From Oscillospiraceae bacterium (lineage in GTDB: Bacteria > Bacillota > Clostridia > Oscillospirales > SIG627): 34,340 nt of DNA. A program made the translations under genes and the position numbers. This document shows positions 1 through 7,503 of the stretch, piece after piece. The stretch covers positions 1 to 34,340 of the forward strand of contig SVTC01000024.1 in the NCBI GenBank assembly GCA_015063985.1. Reading direction: 5' to 3'. The notes beneath the pieces are model-generated. The model had not been told where the DNA came from and made no database searches. It saw only the letters and a list, made by a program, of their open reading frames with translations. The first letter of the stretch is position 1. Every line of letters starts with the position of its first letter.

Positions 1-576
1 ATTTACTGTGAAGTTACCCGTCATATAGATCCCGCCGGTTTCGGCCTCTACCGCAATCCCGTTGGCGCCGATATCGAAGGTGTCGCCGCTCAGGGTGATG
101 TTGCCGCCGTTGCTGAAAATGGCGTTGCCATTGCCGCCGATGGTGGCGTTGTTGCTGTGAATCTCGATGTCGCCCTCGGCATAAATACCGCCGACGATAA
201 AGCTGTCGGCGTTATCAATATACACCGTCTCGGTCACATCAATCGCGTGCCATGCGGGCTGAACAAACAAGTCGCTGGTACAGTGCAGGCTCTTCACGTC
301 AATACCGTTGCCGCTGCCATCAATGGTCAGGGTGCCGCCGCCGTCAATGGTCAGGTTGTAGTCACCTTCGATATAGGGCACCGACAGGTCGATATCCATA
401 TACAGGTGCGTGTCCCCCATCAGGACAACGCCCTGGTCAGCGATGACGGTGCTGGCGTACATCAGACCGGTGATATTCTGAGCAGATACCGTCAGTGCGG
501 TTGCCGGAATCAATCCGACCAACATTACAAATACTAACAGCGTACTCAAAATTTGTTTTGAAAGCTTATGCTTCAT
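1..576 (-). CDS. Secreted repeat-rich (beta-helix-like) surface protein, N-terminal part only
   Basis: The frame stays open to the left edge, so only the first 192 residues are visible. It starts with ATG at 576 behind an AGGAGG-type ribosome site. Residues 1-32 form a classic signal peptide: KHK at the start, a hydrophobic stretch (LLVFVMLVGLIPATAL) and a likely cleavage after TVSA. The rest is rich in Gly, Asp, Asn, Thr and Ile in short beta-strand repeats such as LTIDGGGTLTIDGSG and ITLSGDTFDIGANG, as seen in extracellular beta-helix adhesins or carbohydrate-binding surface proteins. No catalytic domain is visible. Its start overlaps the end of the zinc-ribbon gene at 566-886 by 11 bases, so the three genes are probably one operon. 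The DNA is clearly GC-richer than the neighbours to the right, which may mean transfer. The function is not known; an exported surface protein is the safe reading. Confidence 0.8.
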   Translation of the reverse strand, partial: MKHKLSKQILSTLLVFVMLVGLIPATALTVSAQNITGLMYASTVIADQGVVLMGDTHLYMDIDLSVPYIEGDYNLTIDGGGTLTIDGSGNGIDVKSLHCTSDLFVQPAWHAIDVTETVYIDNADSFIVGGIYAEGDIEIHSNNATIGGNGNAIFSNGGNITLSGDTFDIGANGIAVEAETGGIYMTGNFTVN

Positions 577-886
577 TGATTTCTCCTCCTTGGGGAGTTT
601 TTTCTTGATAGCCCGCTGCTTTTCGTAGGATCTGCTTTCCGCAGTTGGGGCAATACTGCGAGTCGGAGGCAAGCACCGTATCGCAGTCGGGGCAGCATTT
701 GTGCTGCCGTTTGTAGCGGTCAAAGAGAGTTTCACCGGGGAGCTTCTCTCCGCAATCGGGGCAGGTCTTGGCATTCGCTCCGACCATCCTGCCGCATCGG
801 GCACAGACCTTGGTTTTTTTCATCACGTTGGGGCCGAAGCCATAGTCCTCCATGTTTTGGTATCTCGACTTTTCGGTAGGACTCAT
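566..886 (-). CDS. Small protein with two zinc ribbons (106 aa)
   Basis: The product carries two pairs of CxxC knuckles per half: CARCGRM with CPDCGEK, then CCPDCD with CPNCGK, typical of zinc-ribbon proteins. There is no membrane segment or signal peptide. I chose the ATG at 886, giving MSPTEKSRYQ, over a longer frame starting at 937, because the ATG overlaps the TGA of the upstream gene in an ATGA arrangement and has AAGGGG before it. Its own stop overlaps the start of the exported protein gene by 11 bases. The middle position in this three-gene chain suggests co-translation. Zinc ribbons of this kind mediate protein or nucleic-acid contacts, but no particular role can be read from the sequence. 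Confidence 0.75.
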   Translation of the reverse strand: MSPTEKSRYQNMEDYGFGPNVMKKTKVCARCGRMVGANAKTCPDCGEKLPGETLFDRYKRQHKCCPDCDTVLASDSQYCPNCGKQILRKAAGYQEKTPQGGEINEA

Positions 887-1257
887 TTTATCCACCCCTT
901 TCCGTAATACGCAAGAGGCTTGCCACACTTCGGGCACGGTTTTGCAGGTTCCTCGATCTTCGCACCGCAGCTTTTGCAGAACCTCGCCTCGGCTTCAAAG
1001 GGGGCACACTCCACACATTCCAAGACGTCAACGTTGTACATGGCGAGGCTGACCCATTTGCCGCATTTGCGACACTGATTGAAGTGACTGCGTCCTTCCG
1101 CCTGCCAGGCAGACTTCAGGGCTTCTTCCGGCGTATTCCCGTAATAGATTTCCTTTGCGGTGCATATATGAGCGCCGGACAGATCACAGTAAAACATGAA
1201 TCGGTATCCGCCGCCATCCGCAAGCACCTTGTGCGTTGCCGTCCTTCTCTCGGGCAT
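883..1257 (-). CDS. Zinc-ribbon protein with an N-terminal domain of unknown function (124 aa)
   Basis: The first half (about residues 1-65; MPERRTATHKVLADGGGYRF onward) contains no motif I recognise. It holds YYGNTPEEALKSAW, which resembles a small alpha/beta fold. The second half has two CxxC pairs: CRKCGKW/CVEC and then CKSCGAK/CPKCGK, a double zinc ribbon like that of the next gene. A start at 1257 is preferred over one at 1308 because GAAGGGAG lies just upstream and the extra N-terminus looks unlike coding sequence. The stop overlaps the next start as ATGA. The pairing of two zinc-ribbon genes ahead of a secreted protein is unusual and may be a small acquired cassette. Confidence 0.75.
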   Translation of the reverse strand: MPERRTATHKVLADGGGYRFMFYCDLSGAHICTAKEIYYGNTPEEALKSAWQAEGRSHFNQCRKCGKWVSLAMYNVDVLECVECAPFEAEARFCKSCGAKIEEPAKPCPKCGKPLAYYGKGWIK

Positions 1258-1335
1258 AACCTCGCTCCCTTCTTTTCGGTCAATTCCTCCGCATCGAAAA
1301 ATCTGCAACGTTTTTCCGACAAAGGCGGAAGAGTC

Positions 1336-1364
1336 TTGACTGAATCAAAATTTTATGATATATA
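1336..1364 (+). promoter_or_regulatory. Candidate sigma-A promoter for the solute-binding-protein remnant
   Basis: TTGACT at 1336-1341, a 17-base spacer, then TATATA at 1359-1364. An overlapping TATAAT is present two bases further on. It points toward the lipoprotein fragment starting at 1487, leaving a leader of about 115 bases that holds repeated AAAGGGTGGGA words. Confidence 0.45.
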
Positions 1365-1486
1365 TAATTATAAGGATTTCTGCTTTTTTGACCCTACCCA
1401 AAAAGACCAAAAAGGGTGGGAACAACAAAAAAACCTTCAAAAGGGTGGGAATTCGGGTGGGTAAACCCGTATTGGAAGGTATCACC

Positions 1487-1681
1487 ATGAAAAGAAGTAC
1501 TATCATATTATGTTTTGTAATCCTGATCACCTGCTTTGCCGGATGCGCTCAAGGCGACACGGCACTCAGTCCCGAAAATCCGGTCACGCTGACCATGTGG
1601 CACGTTTACGGAAGCCAGACCAAGTCACCTTTAAACGACGTAGTTAACCAATTTAACCAAACGGTGGGAATAGAAAAAGGC
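1487..1681 (+). pseudogene. 5' fragment of an extracellular sugar-binding lipoprotein (ABC transporter, family 1)
   Basis: The ATG at 1487 has GGAAGG ahead of it. The first 20 residues are a lipoprotein signal (MKRSTIILCF, then a lipobox ending FAGC with Cys20). The following LTMWHVYGSQ and VNQFNQTVG are the typical N-terminus of family 1 extracellular solute-binding proteins, which are normally about 400-450 residues. Recognisable homology stops after about 65 residues at GIEKG, exactly where a terminator-like inverted repeat (1677-1705) begins. The frame then runs on to 1807 through sequence that resembles nothing in the family. This is a deletion remnant that keeps its promoter, ribosome site and export signal. 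The transporter permease genes expected beside it are absent. Confidence 0.8.
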
Positions 1682-1705
1682 TTTGGCTGTTATAGCCAAA
1701 GCCTT
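1677..1705 (-). terminator. Inverted-repeat terminator
   Basis: A perfect 12-base stem (AAGGCTTTGGCT / AGCCAAAGCCTT) surrounds a five-base loop. Read on the minus strand it is followed by TTTTTCT, so it best terminates the MmcQ-type gene that ends at 1818. It sits exactly on the break of the solute-binding-protein fragment. Confidence 0.6.
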
Positions 1706-1817
1706 GTTTCTACCCATTGCAACGCCACAGATGTAATAACTTCAGAATACTGCCTTATTCACCCGTGGGGGGCGCGCTTTTTGTTTTACTCTATAGGATA
1801 CGCTTAGTGCTTTGTTA

Positions 1818-2171
1818 TTATAAGGTAAGTCGGAAGGAAGTATCTATCACTTCTTTTATCAATCCGTCATCGGCACTGCCGTCAAGACATACGCTTATCC
1901 AGTGCTCCTTGTTCATATGGTATGCGGGATAAACGCCCCTTTCTCTCCATAGCATATTAATGATCCCTTGCTCGGCTTTTACGTTGAATACGTCGATCAT
2001 TCCCTCATTTTTTATGCCCAGTCTTTCTTTTTTTATAGTCATAGCAATTATAAACCATTTTTTATTTTCCTTGTGACGAAATACCCAGCTATTGCTGTCA
2101 TCCTTAAAGGGTGTTTCCTTTGGAACGTTATAGGTTTTGAGAATGTATTTTTCAAGCTCCGGTTTATTCAT
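1818..2171 (-). CDS. MmcQ/YjbR family protein (117 aa)
   Basis: The whole length fits the MmcQ/YjbR family: a short first helix (LEKYILKTYNVP), a central strand region WVFRHKENKKWFIIAMTI, a VFNVKAEQG segment and the C-terminal pattern GVYPAYHMNKEHWISVCLDG. Members have a CyaY-like fold and are often called DNA-binding, though a definite role is not established for most. The start at 2171 (MNKPELEKYI) has GAGGA eight bases upstream and a good promoter at 2206-2234. A longer frame to 2258 lacks a ribosome site and would run over the promoter. The gene is monocistronic and divergent from the membrane protein gene at 2326. Confidence 0.9.
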   Translation of the reverse strand: MNKPELEKYILKTYNVPKETPFKDDSNSWVFRHKENKKWFIIAMTIKKERLGIKNEGMIDVFNVKAEQGIINMLWRERGVYPAYHMNKEHWISVCLDGSADDGLIKEVIDTSFRLTL

Positions 2172-2205
2172 TTGCAATTCCTCGTGCTTTATTGATCGTA
2201 AGGTA

Positions 2206-2234
2206 ATATTACCCCTATTTTTCCTTTTTGTCAA
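2206..2234 (-). promoter_or_regulatory. Sigma-A promoter of the MmcQ/YjbR gene
   Basis: On the minus strand: TTGACA (2229-2234), 17-base spacer, TAATAT (2206-2211). The start codon is 35 bases downstream of the -10 box. Confidence 0.7.
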
Positions 2235-2242
2235 CAGTGAAC

Positions 2243-2271
2243 TTGATTTTGAATTCATATTTTGTTATAAT
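2243..2271 (+). promoter_or_regulatory. Sigma-A promoter of the gene at 2326
   Basis: TTGATT (2243-2248), 17-base spacer, TATAAT (2266-2271). Its -35 box lies nine bases from the -35 box of the opposing promoter, so the two divergent promoters are back to back. Confidence 0.7.
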
Positions 2272-2325
2272 GATAATATCGGAATATCGGATACTTTACA
2301 ATGCTTATCATCATAGGGAGGGTAT

Positions 2326-2889
2326 ATGGTTTTAAAGTTATCTTGTTGCAACGGTCTTGAAATATATATTGATGGCATAAAAGTCCAATGCCGAGACCTT
2401 GAATTACCCTCGGGAAAACACCTGATTCGTGTCGAGCAGGATAACCCTCTCTATAGAAGATATTGGTTAAAAGCTTTGCTTAACCCCTTTTGCTTCTGGG
2501 GATTTGCGTTTTTTAAATCAGAGCACACCCTCCATAAGGCATATAACAGTCAAGCGGCAGTGTGGGAGGGGAAAATCGAGCTTCATAGAGATGCCCGCTT
2601 ATCAGCAGATTTAAGGCTTTCTCAATTAAACGGCAATTATTTAGAGGAATATTGGAGTATTGAAATACAAGGGAAGGATCTTAAATCGGTGTCAGGAAGG
2701 AGAGTGGAGCCTTCTTCGCTTTTTCGCAAGAGGTGGATCGCTCTAAGGCTTATTCCTTGCTTTATAACAGTTATTTTATTATGGATTGTTGGATTGACCT
2801 TAAGAAATACTCTATTAATTCCGTTTATATATACCTTACTTGTTGTTATCCGCGGGATCTTTCTTTTCCGAAACAAAGCTATAATATAA
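2326..2889 (+). CDS. Hypothetical protein with two C-terminal membrane helices (187 aa)
   Basis: The ATG at 2326 follows GGGAGGG. The first 45 residues look like a small beta domain (CCNGLEIYIDGIKVQCRDLE, then LPSGKHLIRVEQD), similar in style to domains that hold an extra-membrane ligand. A short hydrophobic stretch around residues 50-63 (LLNPFCFWGFAFFK) may touch the membrane. Residues about 137-180 hold two clear transmembrane helices (FITVILLWIVGLTL and a segment ending VVIRGIFLF). I recognise no family. It has its own promoter and a strong terminator at 2982, so it is a free-standing gene. Confidence 0.8.
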   Translation: MVLKLSCCNGLEIYIDGIKVQCRDLELPSGKHLIRVEQDNPLYRRYWLKALLNPFCFWGFAFFKSEHTLHKAYNSQAAVWEGKIELHRDARLSADLRLSQLNGNYLEEYWSIEIQGKDLKSVSGRRVEPSSLFRKRWIALRLIPCFITVILLWIVGLTLRNTLLIPFIYTLLVVIRGIFLFRNKAII

Positions 2890-2981
2890 AAACGAAATGC
2901 TTTTATACCGAGCTTCACAGATCACGAGACAATTTAAAACTTTTGATTTTTAAGTTGTTGTACAGCTTAATTAAAGCATTA

Positions 2982-3014
2982 TGCCCTCCAAATCCTCGGA
3001 GGGCACTGTTTTTT
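2982..3014 (+). terminator. Rho-independent terminator after the gene at 2326
   Basis: Stem TGCCCTCC / GGAGGGCA with an eight-base loop, followed by CTGTTTTTTT on the plus strand. Confidence 0.8.
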
Positions 3015-3023
3015 TATAAAGGA

Positions 3024-5054
3024 TCACGTCTTAGGCTTTGTTACTTTTTCCGATATTTTTTTAAATCCGAGCCTGAAGGCGAGGGAATCCTCAGAAAGGG
3101 TGAAATCCTTGTTTTCGAGACTCTTAAACATAGGATCTGCAATAATTGAGCAGTGGTCATGACCGTAAATGCTCTGCCATTTTTCAAGGTCGAATTCATC
3201 GTCGCCGTTTTTGTAAAGCACGACCTTGTCTTTTGAAAGATCGTAGATAATATTTGAGCTTGCGGAGAAATTTCCCGTAGCTCTTGTAGGATTATATACT
3301 GATGCCCCACATACTGCCAATATATTTCCCTCCAAGTGCATTCCCTGCAAATGCTCGTTTTTCGAGAGCCTTACGGCGCTTGCGCCCAGTGTGGATGCAA
3401 AGATGTTGTTTCTGATAAGGTTGTGATTTCCGTAATGAAGGTGGAGGCACTCAGTTCCGGTGTTGTAAACAAGGTTGTTTTCTACCCTTATGAAGCTTGA
3501 GCCTTCATCGAGATAAATGCCCCAGGCGCCGTAATTCTCGCATTTTATGTCGTGTATTCTGTTTTCGGAAATTACGGTTCCGGGCTGAATGCCCAGAGTA
3601 TATATTCCTCCCATATCGGAAAGCTTGCCGTTGCCTAAATGGTGTATATGGTTTCCTCTGATGATGTTTCCATAGCTTTCGTTATCGGAATATCCCCATT
3701 CCCAGCCTACGGAAATGCCGGAGTATCCTCCGTGGTGGATGTGGTTGTTCTCGATAAGGTTATCGTGGGAGTGGCAGATAAGTATTCCGCAGCCTGCTTC
3801 GTAGCGCTTTCCGATGTATCTTATCTCATTTCCCGTAATGGAACAGTTGTTTGTGCGATATTCCTCAGGTGAGTCGTACTTTCCTCCGAATATCTTTATA
3901 CCACCCGCCGCAATATCTTCTATTAAGTTGTTTTCGATTCTTATATGATCACAGCCCGATCTTATTGCAATGGCGTGGATTCCCAGAGAATGCAGATGGC
4001 AATTTGATACTGCCACTCTTTTGGAATTTGTTATGCTTATTGCTCCGTCGGCGTAGCAGACTGACTGCATATCAGCCCCGTAGGATATAACGTCCTCCAC
4101 TGAAATGCCGCTTTCGGGATCGGCGCATCTGGCATAACGGCTTTCGTAATCACAATCGGTGACTAAAAGCTCGAGATCTCGGAGAGTTACGTTTTCGCTT
4201 TCTATATTAAAGAGCTTTTTTGTCATCGGAGCGTAAGCATTGAGGTTCTCGGCACTTTCGCCCTCAAGGGGAATATAAAAGATCCTTCCTGTTTTTTTGT
4301 CAAAATACCATTCGCCCGCCTCCTTGAAGGTGGAGGGAAGGTTTGAAAGATAGTAGTACATATCACTGGGTTCTCTACTTGAGTAATTGGCGGTCAAGAG
4401 AAAACGGGAGTGATATTTCATGGTTATCTTATTCGTGTCGGCCTCGTAGCTTTCAACGGGGGAGTGTTCGTCTATCCAATAATGATAGTAGTTTACGTAT
4501 GCATTCTCGACCCCCTCTATTCCTTCAAGATCCTCTGATTTTGCAATGAACCAACGAGATGGCGAGAATAGCTGGGAGGTCTTTACGGAGGCCTTGGTAT
4601 CTGTCTCCTTTGCCTTTAAAAGCCCTTCTTTGGGGTATCTTGTGACTCTTGCAAATTTATTGTTTACAATAAGATCACTAAAGCTATTCTCTTTTGCTTC
4701 GTCGGGAACGGGTGCAGAGATACACTTGACACCGTTGTAAATATCCTCTTTCCAGTTCTTAATTTGAATACCGCCGATGATTCTTTTTCTCAAGCCGTAG
4801 GACTCTATAGTTACGTTATTGATGTTTGAGGGGATCTCTATTGGCTTAGTGATATAATAATCATCGGTCAAGGCGATAGTAAAGGGTCTGTTTTCGCCGT
4901 TTGATCTTAAGGTGGAAATGAAAGTGAAGGCTCTTTCAATGCTGGGAAGAGGGCCGTTTAAATAAGCATCTGCTTTCGGACTAAGGCCGTTATTTGATTT
5001 GTCTCCGTGTTTTTGATCCACGTAGAAGGTTGAAGTGTTTTGAATACTGAGCAT
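3024..5054 (-). CDS. Right-handed parallel beta-helix protein, probable glycosidase or polysaccharide lyase (676 aa)
   Basis: The product lacks a signal peptide and begins with FYVDQKHGDKSNNGLSP, the opening usual for large beta-helix carbohydrate enzymes. A long run of repeated Asn-rich turns follows from about residue 330 to 610, for example ITNSKRVAVSNCHLHSLG, IENNLIEDIAAGGIKIFGG, IENNHIHHGGYSGISVG and IRNNIFASTLG. The acid-rich loop DMGGIYTLG and GAWGIYLDEGSS in the core are candidate active-site regions. Families GH120 and GH141 share this architecture, but I cannot decide between them or a lyase. The start at 5054 (MLSIQNTSTF) has GAGAGGA upstream; the longer frame to 5153 would overlap the divergent gene. 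It faces a sugar isomerase gene across 86 bases, so both probably serve one carbohydrate pathway, with this enzyme acting in the cytoplasm. Confidence 0.9.
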   Translation of the reverse strand: MLSIQNTSTFYVDQKHGDKSNNGLSPKADAYLNGPLPSIERAFTFISTLRSNGENRPFTIALTDDYYITKPIEIPSNINNVTIESYGLRKRIIGGIQIKNWKEDIYNGVKCISAPVPDEAKENSFSDLIVNNKFARVTRYPKEGLLKAKETDTKASVKTSQLFSPSRWFIAKSEDLEGIEGVENAYVNYYHYWIDEHSPVESYEADTNKITMKYHSRFLLTANYSSREPSDMYYYLSNLPSTFKEAGEWYFDKKTGRIFYIPLEGESAENLNAYAPMTKKLFNIESENVTLRDLELLVTDCDYESRYARCADPESGISVEDVISYGADMQSVCYADGAISITNSKRVAVSNCHLHSLGIHAIAIRSGCDHIRIENNLIEDIAAGGIKIFGGKYDSPEEYRTNNCSITGNEIRYIGKRYEAGCGILICHSHDNLIENNHIHHGGYSGISVGWEWGYSDNESYGNIIRGNHIHHLGNGKLSDMGGIYTLGIQPGTVISENRIHDIKCENYGAWGIYLDEGSSFIRVENNLVYNTGTECLHLHYGNHNLIRNNIFASTLGASAVRLSKNEHLQGMHLEGNILAVCGASVYNPTRATGNFSASSNIIYDLSKDKVVLYKNGDDEFDLEKWQSIYGHDHCSIIADPMFKSLENKDFTLSEDSLAFRLGFKKISEKVTKPKT

Positions 5055-5077
5055 AAAGCATTCCTCTCTTTTTGGGG

Positions 5078-5106
5078 TTGAAATAAATAGAATTCTATGA
5101 TACAAT
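5078..5106 (+). promoter_or_regulatory. Sigma-A promoter of the isomerase/epimerase gene
   Basis: TTGAAA (5078-5083), 17-base spacer, TACAAT (5101-5106). The start codon is 34 bases downstream of the -10 box. A weaker minus-strand pair (TTGAAT, 17 bases, TTTATT) overlaps it and could drive the beta-helix gene. Confidence 0.6.
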
Positions 5107-5140
5107 TCAATTACAGATTCTAATAAAGGAGAATTATGAG

Positions 5141-5986
5141 ATGTATAAAACAAAACTGTGCTTGGGGCTTGGTGACTTCGGATGCGGATTCGAGGAGCAG
5201 ATAAAGCTTTTCAAAGCAGTTGGCTTCGACGGCTTCTTTTCGGGATGGGATGGCAATATTAAAAATTATCGCTGTCTGGCAAAGGATGAAGGGCTTATAT
5301 ATCAATCCATTCACGCTCCCTTTGGTAATGCATCCAAAATGTGGAAGGAGACGGAGGAAGGTGAGGCTGCGGTAAATGAGCTTTTGAAATGTGTTGAGGA
5401 CTGTGCTTCGGTAGAGGTTCCCATTTTGGTGATCCACCCTTATATAGGCTTCGGTAAAGGTCCTGGCGCCACCGAAGCAGGACTTGAAAGGTTTGGTAAG
5501 CTGGTGGAGCTTAGTGAAAAGCTCGGTGTTAAGCTCGCCTTTGAAAACGTGGAAGGGGAGGAATATCTTGCGGCTTTAATGAATACCTTTGCTGATAGAT
5601 CTTGCGTGGGCTTTTGCTGGGATAGCGGTCACGAGCTTTGTTATAATCGCGGAAGGGACATGCTCAAGCTTTACGGCGACAGACTTATAGCAACCCATCT
5701 TAACGATAACTTGGGTGTAAGCCGATTTGACGGAGAGATATTCTGGACTGACGACCTTCATTTGCTGCCCTTTGACGGCATTACCGATTGGAAAAACGCA
5801 GCAAGCAGACTGAATAACTGCGGATATGACGGTATATTGACCTTTGAGCTCTCTAAGCATAATAAGCCAAAGCGTTTTGATAACAGTAAATATGCTTCTA
5901 TGCCCTGCGAAGAGTATCTTGCAGAGGCCTATGCCCGTGCCTGCAGAATAGCTTATATGAAAAACGGAATGGATAATAATCTATAA
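5141..5986 (+). CDS. Sugar phosphate isomerase/epimerase, xylose-isomerase-like TIM barrel (281 aa)
   Basis: The sequence matches the AP-endonuclease-2/xylose-isomerase-like TIM-barrel family. It shows the FDGFFSGWDGN barrel opening, a YQSIHAPFGN strand, PILVIHPYIGFG, a KLAFENVEGEEYL metal-binding Glu strand, VGFCWDSGHEL (Asp and His), LIATHLNDN and the final ILTFELSKH. These supply the usual Glu, Asp, His and Glu metal ligands. Such enzymes interconvert ketoses or sugar phosphates in the cytoplasm; the exact substrate is not readable. The ATG at 5141 has AAGGAGA at the right distance. Its divergent arrangement with the beta-helix gene suggests it processes sugars released by that enzyme or by the sialidase-like protein further right. 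It is a single-gene transcript ending at the hairpin at 6126. Confidence 0.9.
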   Translation: MYKTKLCLGLGDFGCGFEEQIKLFKAVGFDGFFSGWDGNIKNYRCLAKDEGLIYQSIHAPFGNASKMWKETEEGEAAVNELLKCVEDCASVEVPILVIHPYIGFGKGPGATEAGLERFGKLVELSEKLGVKLAFENVEGEEYLAALMNTFADRSCVGFCWDSGHELCYNRGRDMLKLYGDRLIATHLNDNLGVSRFDGEIFWTDDLHLLPFDGITDWKNAASRLNNCGYDGILTFELSKHNKPKRFDNSKYASMPCEEYLAEAYARACRIAYMKNGMDNNL

Positions 5987-6125
5987 AACTCTTTTTTTCC
6001 GCTTCGTTATCAATCTTACTGTTAGTATAACAAAGCATTAACGGTTTGTCAACAGGAGAGGTCGCTAATCATTATGATAAGCTGAGGGTTATAATTAATA
6101 ATAAATTTCCCTATGATAAATAATA

Positions 6126-6165
6126 ACAAACAAAGCCGAAAACTGTCATTTTCGGCTTTGTTTGT
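6126..6165. terminator. Bidirectional terminator hairpin
   Basis: A 17-base perfect stem (ACAAACAAAGCCGAAAA and its complement) with a six-base loop. The A-rich left arm and T-rich right arm suit termination from both sides: the isomerase gene on the plus strand and the tRNA remnant/sialidase unit on the minus strand. Confidence 0.75.
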
Positions 6166-6254
6166 GTTGGCATACGCCATTTCCGGGGCGCTCTTTACTT
6201 AAATACTCTGCAAGATCGTATTTCCTCGAGATGGTTATAGAAAGGCTCCGTATT

Positions 6255-6302
6255 ATCTTGTTGATTACAAATCAACTGCACTACCTGTTGTGCTATATCA
6301 GC
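6255..6302 (-). pseudogene. 5' portion of a tRNA-Thr(UGU)-like gene, 3' part missing
   Basis: Read on the minus strand, 6302 to 6255 reproduces the first two thirds of a threonine tRNA. There is a seven-base acceptor strand GCTGATA, TA, a perfect D arm (GCAC, loop AACAGGTA, GTGC), and a perfect five-base anticodon stem GTTGA/TCAAC around the seven-base loop TTTGTAA, which places UGU at the anticodon. After a five-base variable stretch (AAGAT) the expected T arm with its TTCRA loop and the returning acceptor strand are absent. It cannot be a working tRNA. It lies between the sialidase gene end (6349) and the terminator at 6126. The rest of the 5987-6348 gap holds no gene I can support. Confidence 0.5.
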
Positions 6303-6348
6303 ATATAGTACCGATCAAAACAGAAATAAGGTATTTCACAAACATATC

Positions 6349-7488
6349 TTACCCCCAAACGTCAAGCTCGTCAAATACGATCTTTTTAATAGTGATACCG
6401 TAAGTCGCACAATTAACCTCATCAAGCGGCTTCTTATCATTTGTAAAGTAAGCAACCAGCAGATGATCATCGCGCTCATGGATAGCCGCATAGCAAAATG
6501 AGGCACGCGGGTTATCCTCGATAACCCTCACTCTCGGGCAAAAGCCCTTTGAATCGCCCTTTCCTACCGCCAGAACGTAAGGAGTTCTTCCCGAATAAAC
6601 GCTGAACGAATGATAGAGACGCTTTTTGTATGACATCGTTTCAAGATCATCATCATCCTCAACTTCAAACCGTGTATTATAGTTGGGAATTGGATTGAAA
6701 ATTGCTACAAGTCTGCCGTCCTTGAGCTTCTTTACACTCATTGGCGACAAAGGAGAGGTGAAAAATTCATTCGGGCGCACGTCACTCCAGCTCTCTCCTC
6801 CGTCCGAAGAATATGCCTCAAACTGATACGCATGTCCTGTTCGTGCCCACATCCATATTCTTCCGTCTTCAAGCTCGACCACACCGGGTTCCTGAAGACC
6901 TGAAAAAGAATGAACAAACGGCAGATCAAGACGTTGCTTTATCTCGCGGAAGCTCTCGCAGTCATCGTCCGAAACAAAGAACGCTACTCGTCCCGTGTCA
7001 CTCTCCCCTGCATGAAGCGCGGTTGCCATGAGAATTCTTCCGGACGAAAGTCTTATAACTCTGTCATTATTGAGGACGTAATAGTCGTCGTCCATTATGC
7101 ATCTTTTAGGCTCGCCCCAGCTTTGTCCTTCATCGTAGCTCTTTGAAACGTAAGGGATACAACAGTTTCTGCCCGACTCGGATCTGAACTTTCTCAAATA
7201 GAATATTGCGAGTGCTCCGTCAAGCATACGGAGAAAGGAAACGCTCATGAGGTTTCCGTCGCCCTCTTTTTTTCTTATGAGGCTTTTTTCCTCACCCCAT
7301 GTCTCGCCGCCGTCATGCGAAACGACAGATGCGATCTCAGCATCGGATTCATCATTTGAAGCACCGATAAATCTGCTGAATGCAAACAAGACGTCACCGT
7401 TATTAAGATCGGCAAATGCACCCTCGGTATTTCTTGGATAGCGTGAGCTTGGAAATATCTCTCCGACAGTTCTTCCTATTTTTTTCAT
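6349..7488 (-). CDS. Sialidase-like six-bladed propeller protein (BNR/Asp-box, 379 aa)
   Basis: Three canonical Asp-box repeats are visible: SHDGGETW at residues 57-64, SYDEGQSW at 117-124 and SSDGGESW at 227-234, with a degenerate one near 172-180. The segment GLQEPGVVELEDGRIWMWAR (198-217) is the conserved middle strand of exo-sialidase-like proteins. There is no signal peptide, so it acts in the cytoplasm. The length fits a single propeller. Family members remove sialic acid or act on related sugars or glycosides; the arginine triad of true sialidases cannot be assigned with confidence, so the substrate is open. The ATG at 7488 has GAGAGGA upstream. It follows a broken racemase-like gene and is transcribed from the strong promoter at 7686-7714. 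Confidence 0.85.
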   Translation of the reverse strand: MKKIGRTVGEIFPSSRYPRNTEGAFADLNNGDVLFAFSRFIGASNDESDAEIASVVSHDGGETWGEEKSLIRKKEGDGNLMSVSFLRMLDGALAIFYLRKFRSESGRNCCIPYVSKSYDEGQSWGEPKRCIMDDDYYVLNNDRVIRLSSGRILMATALHAGESDTGRVAFFVSDDDCESFREIKQRLDLPFVHSFSGLQEPGVVELEDGRIWMWARTGHAYQFEAYSSDGGESWSDVRPNEFFTSPLSPMSVKKLKDGRLVAIFNPIPNYNTRFEVEDDDDLETMSYKKRLYHSFSVYSGRTPYVLAVGKGDSKGFCPRVRVIEDNPRASFCYAAIHERDDHLLVAYFTNDKKPLDEVNCATYGITIKKIVFDELDVWG

Positions 7489-7503
7489 TATATAATCCTC
7501 TCT

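Noticed and set aside
157-537. Plus-strand frame of 126 codons opposite the secreted protein
   Set aside because: It is the mirror of the repeat-rich, GC-rich surface protein gene, which has a signal peptide and a ribosome site.
1682-1807. Continuation of the solute-binding-protein frame
   Set aside because: The sequence past the inverted repeat has no similarity to the family and looks like chance reading through spacer DNA.
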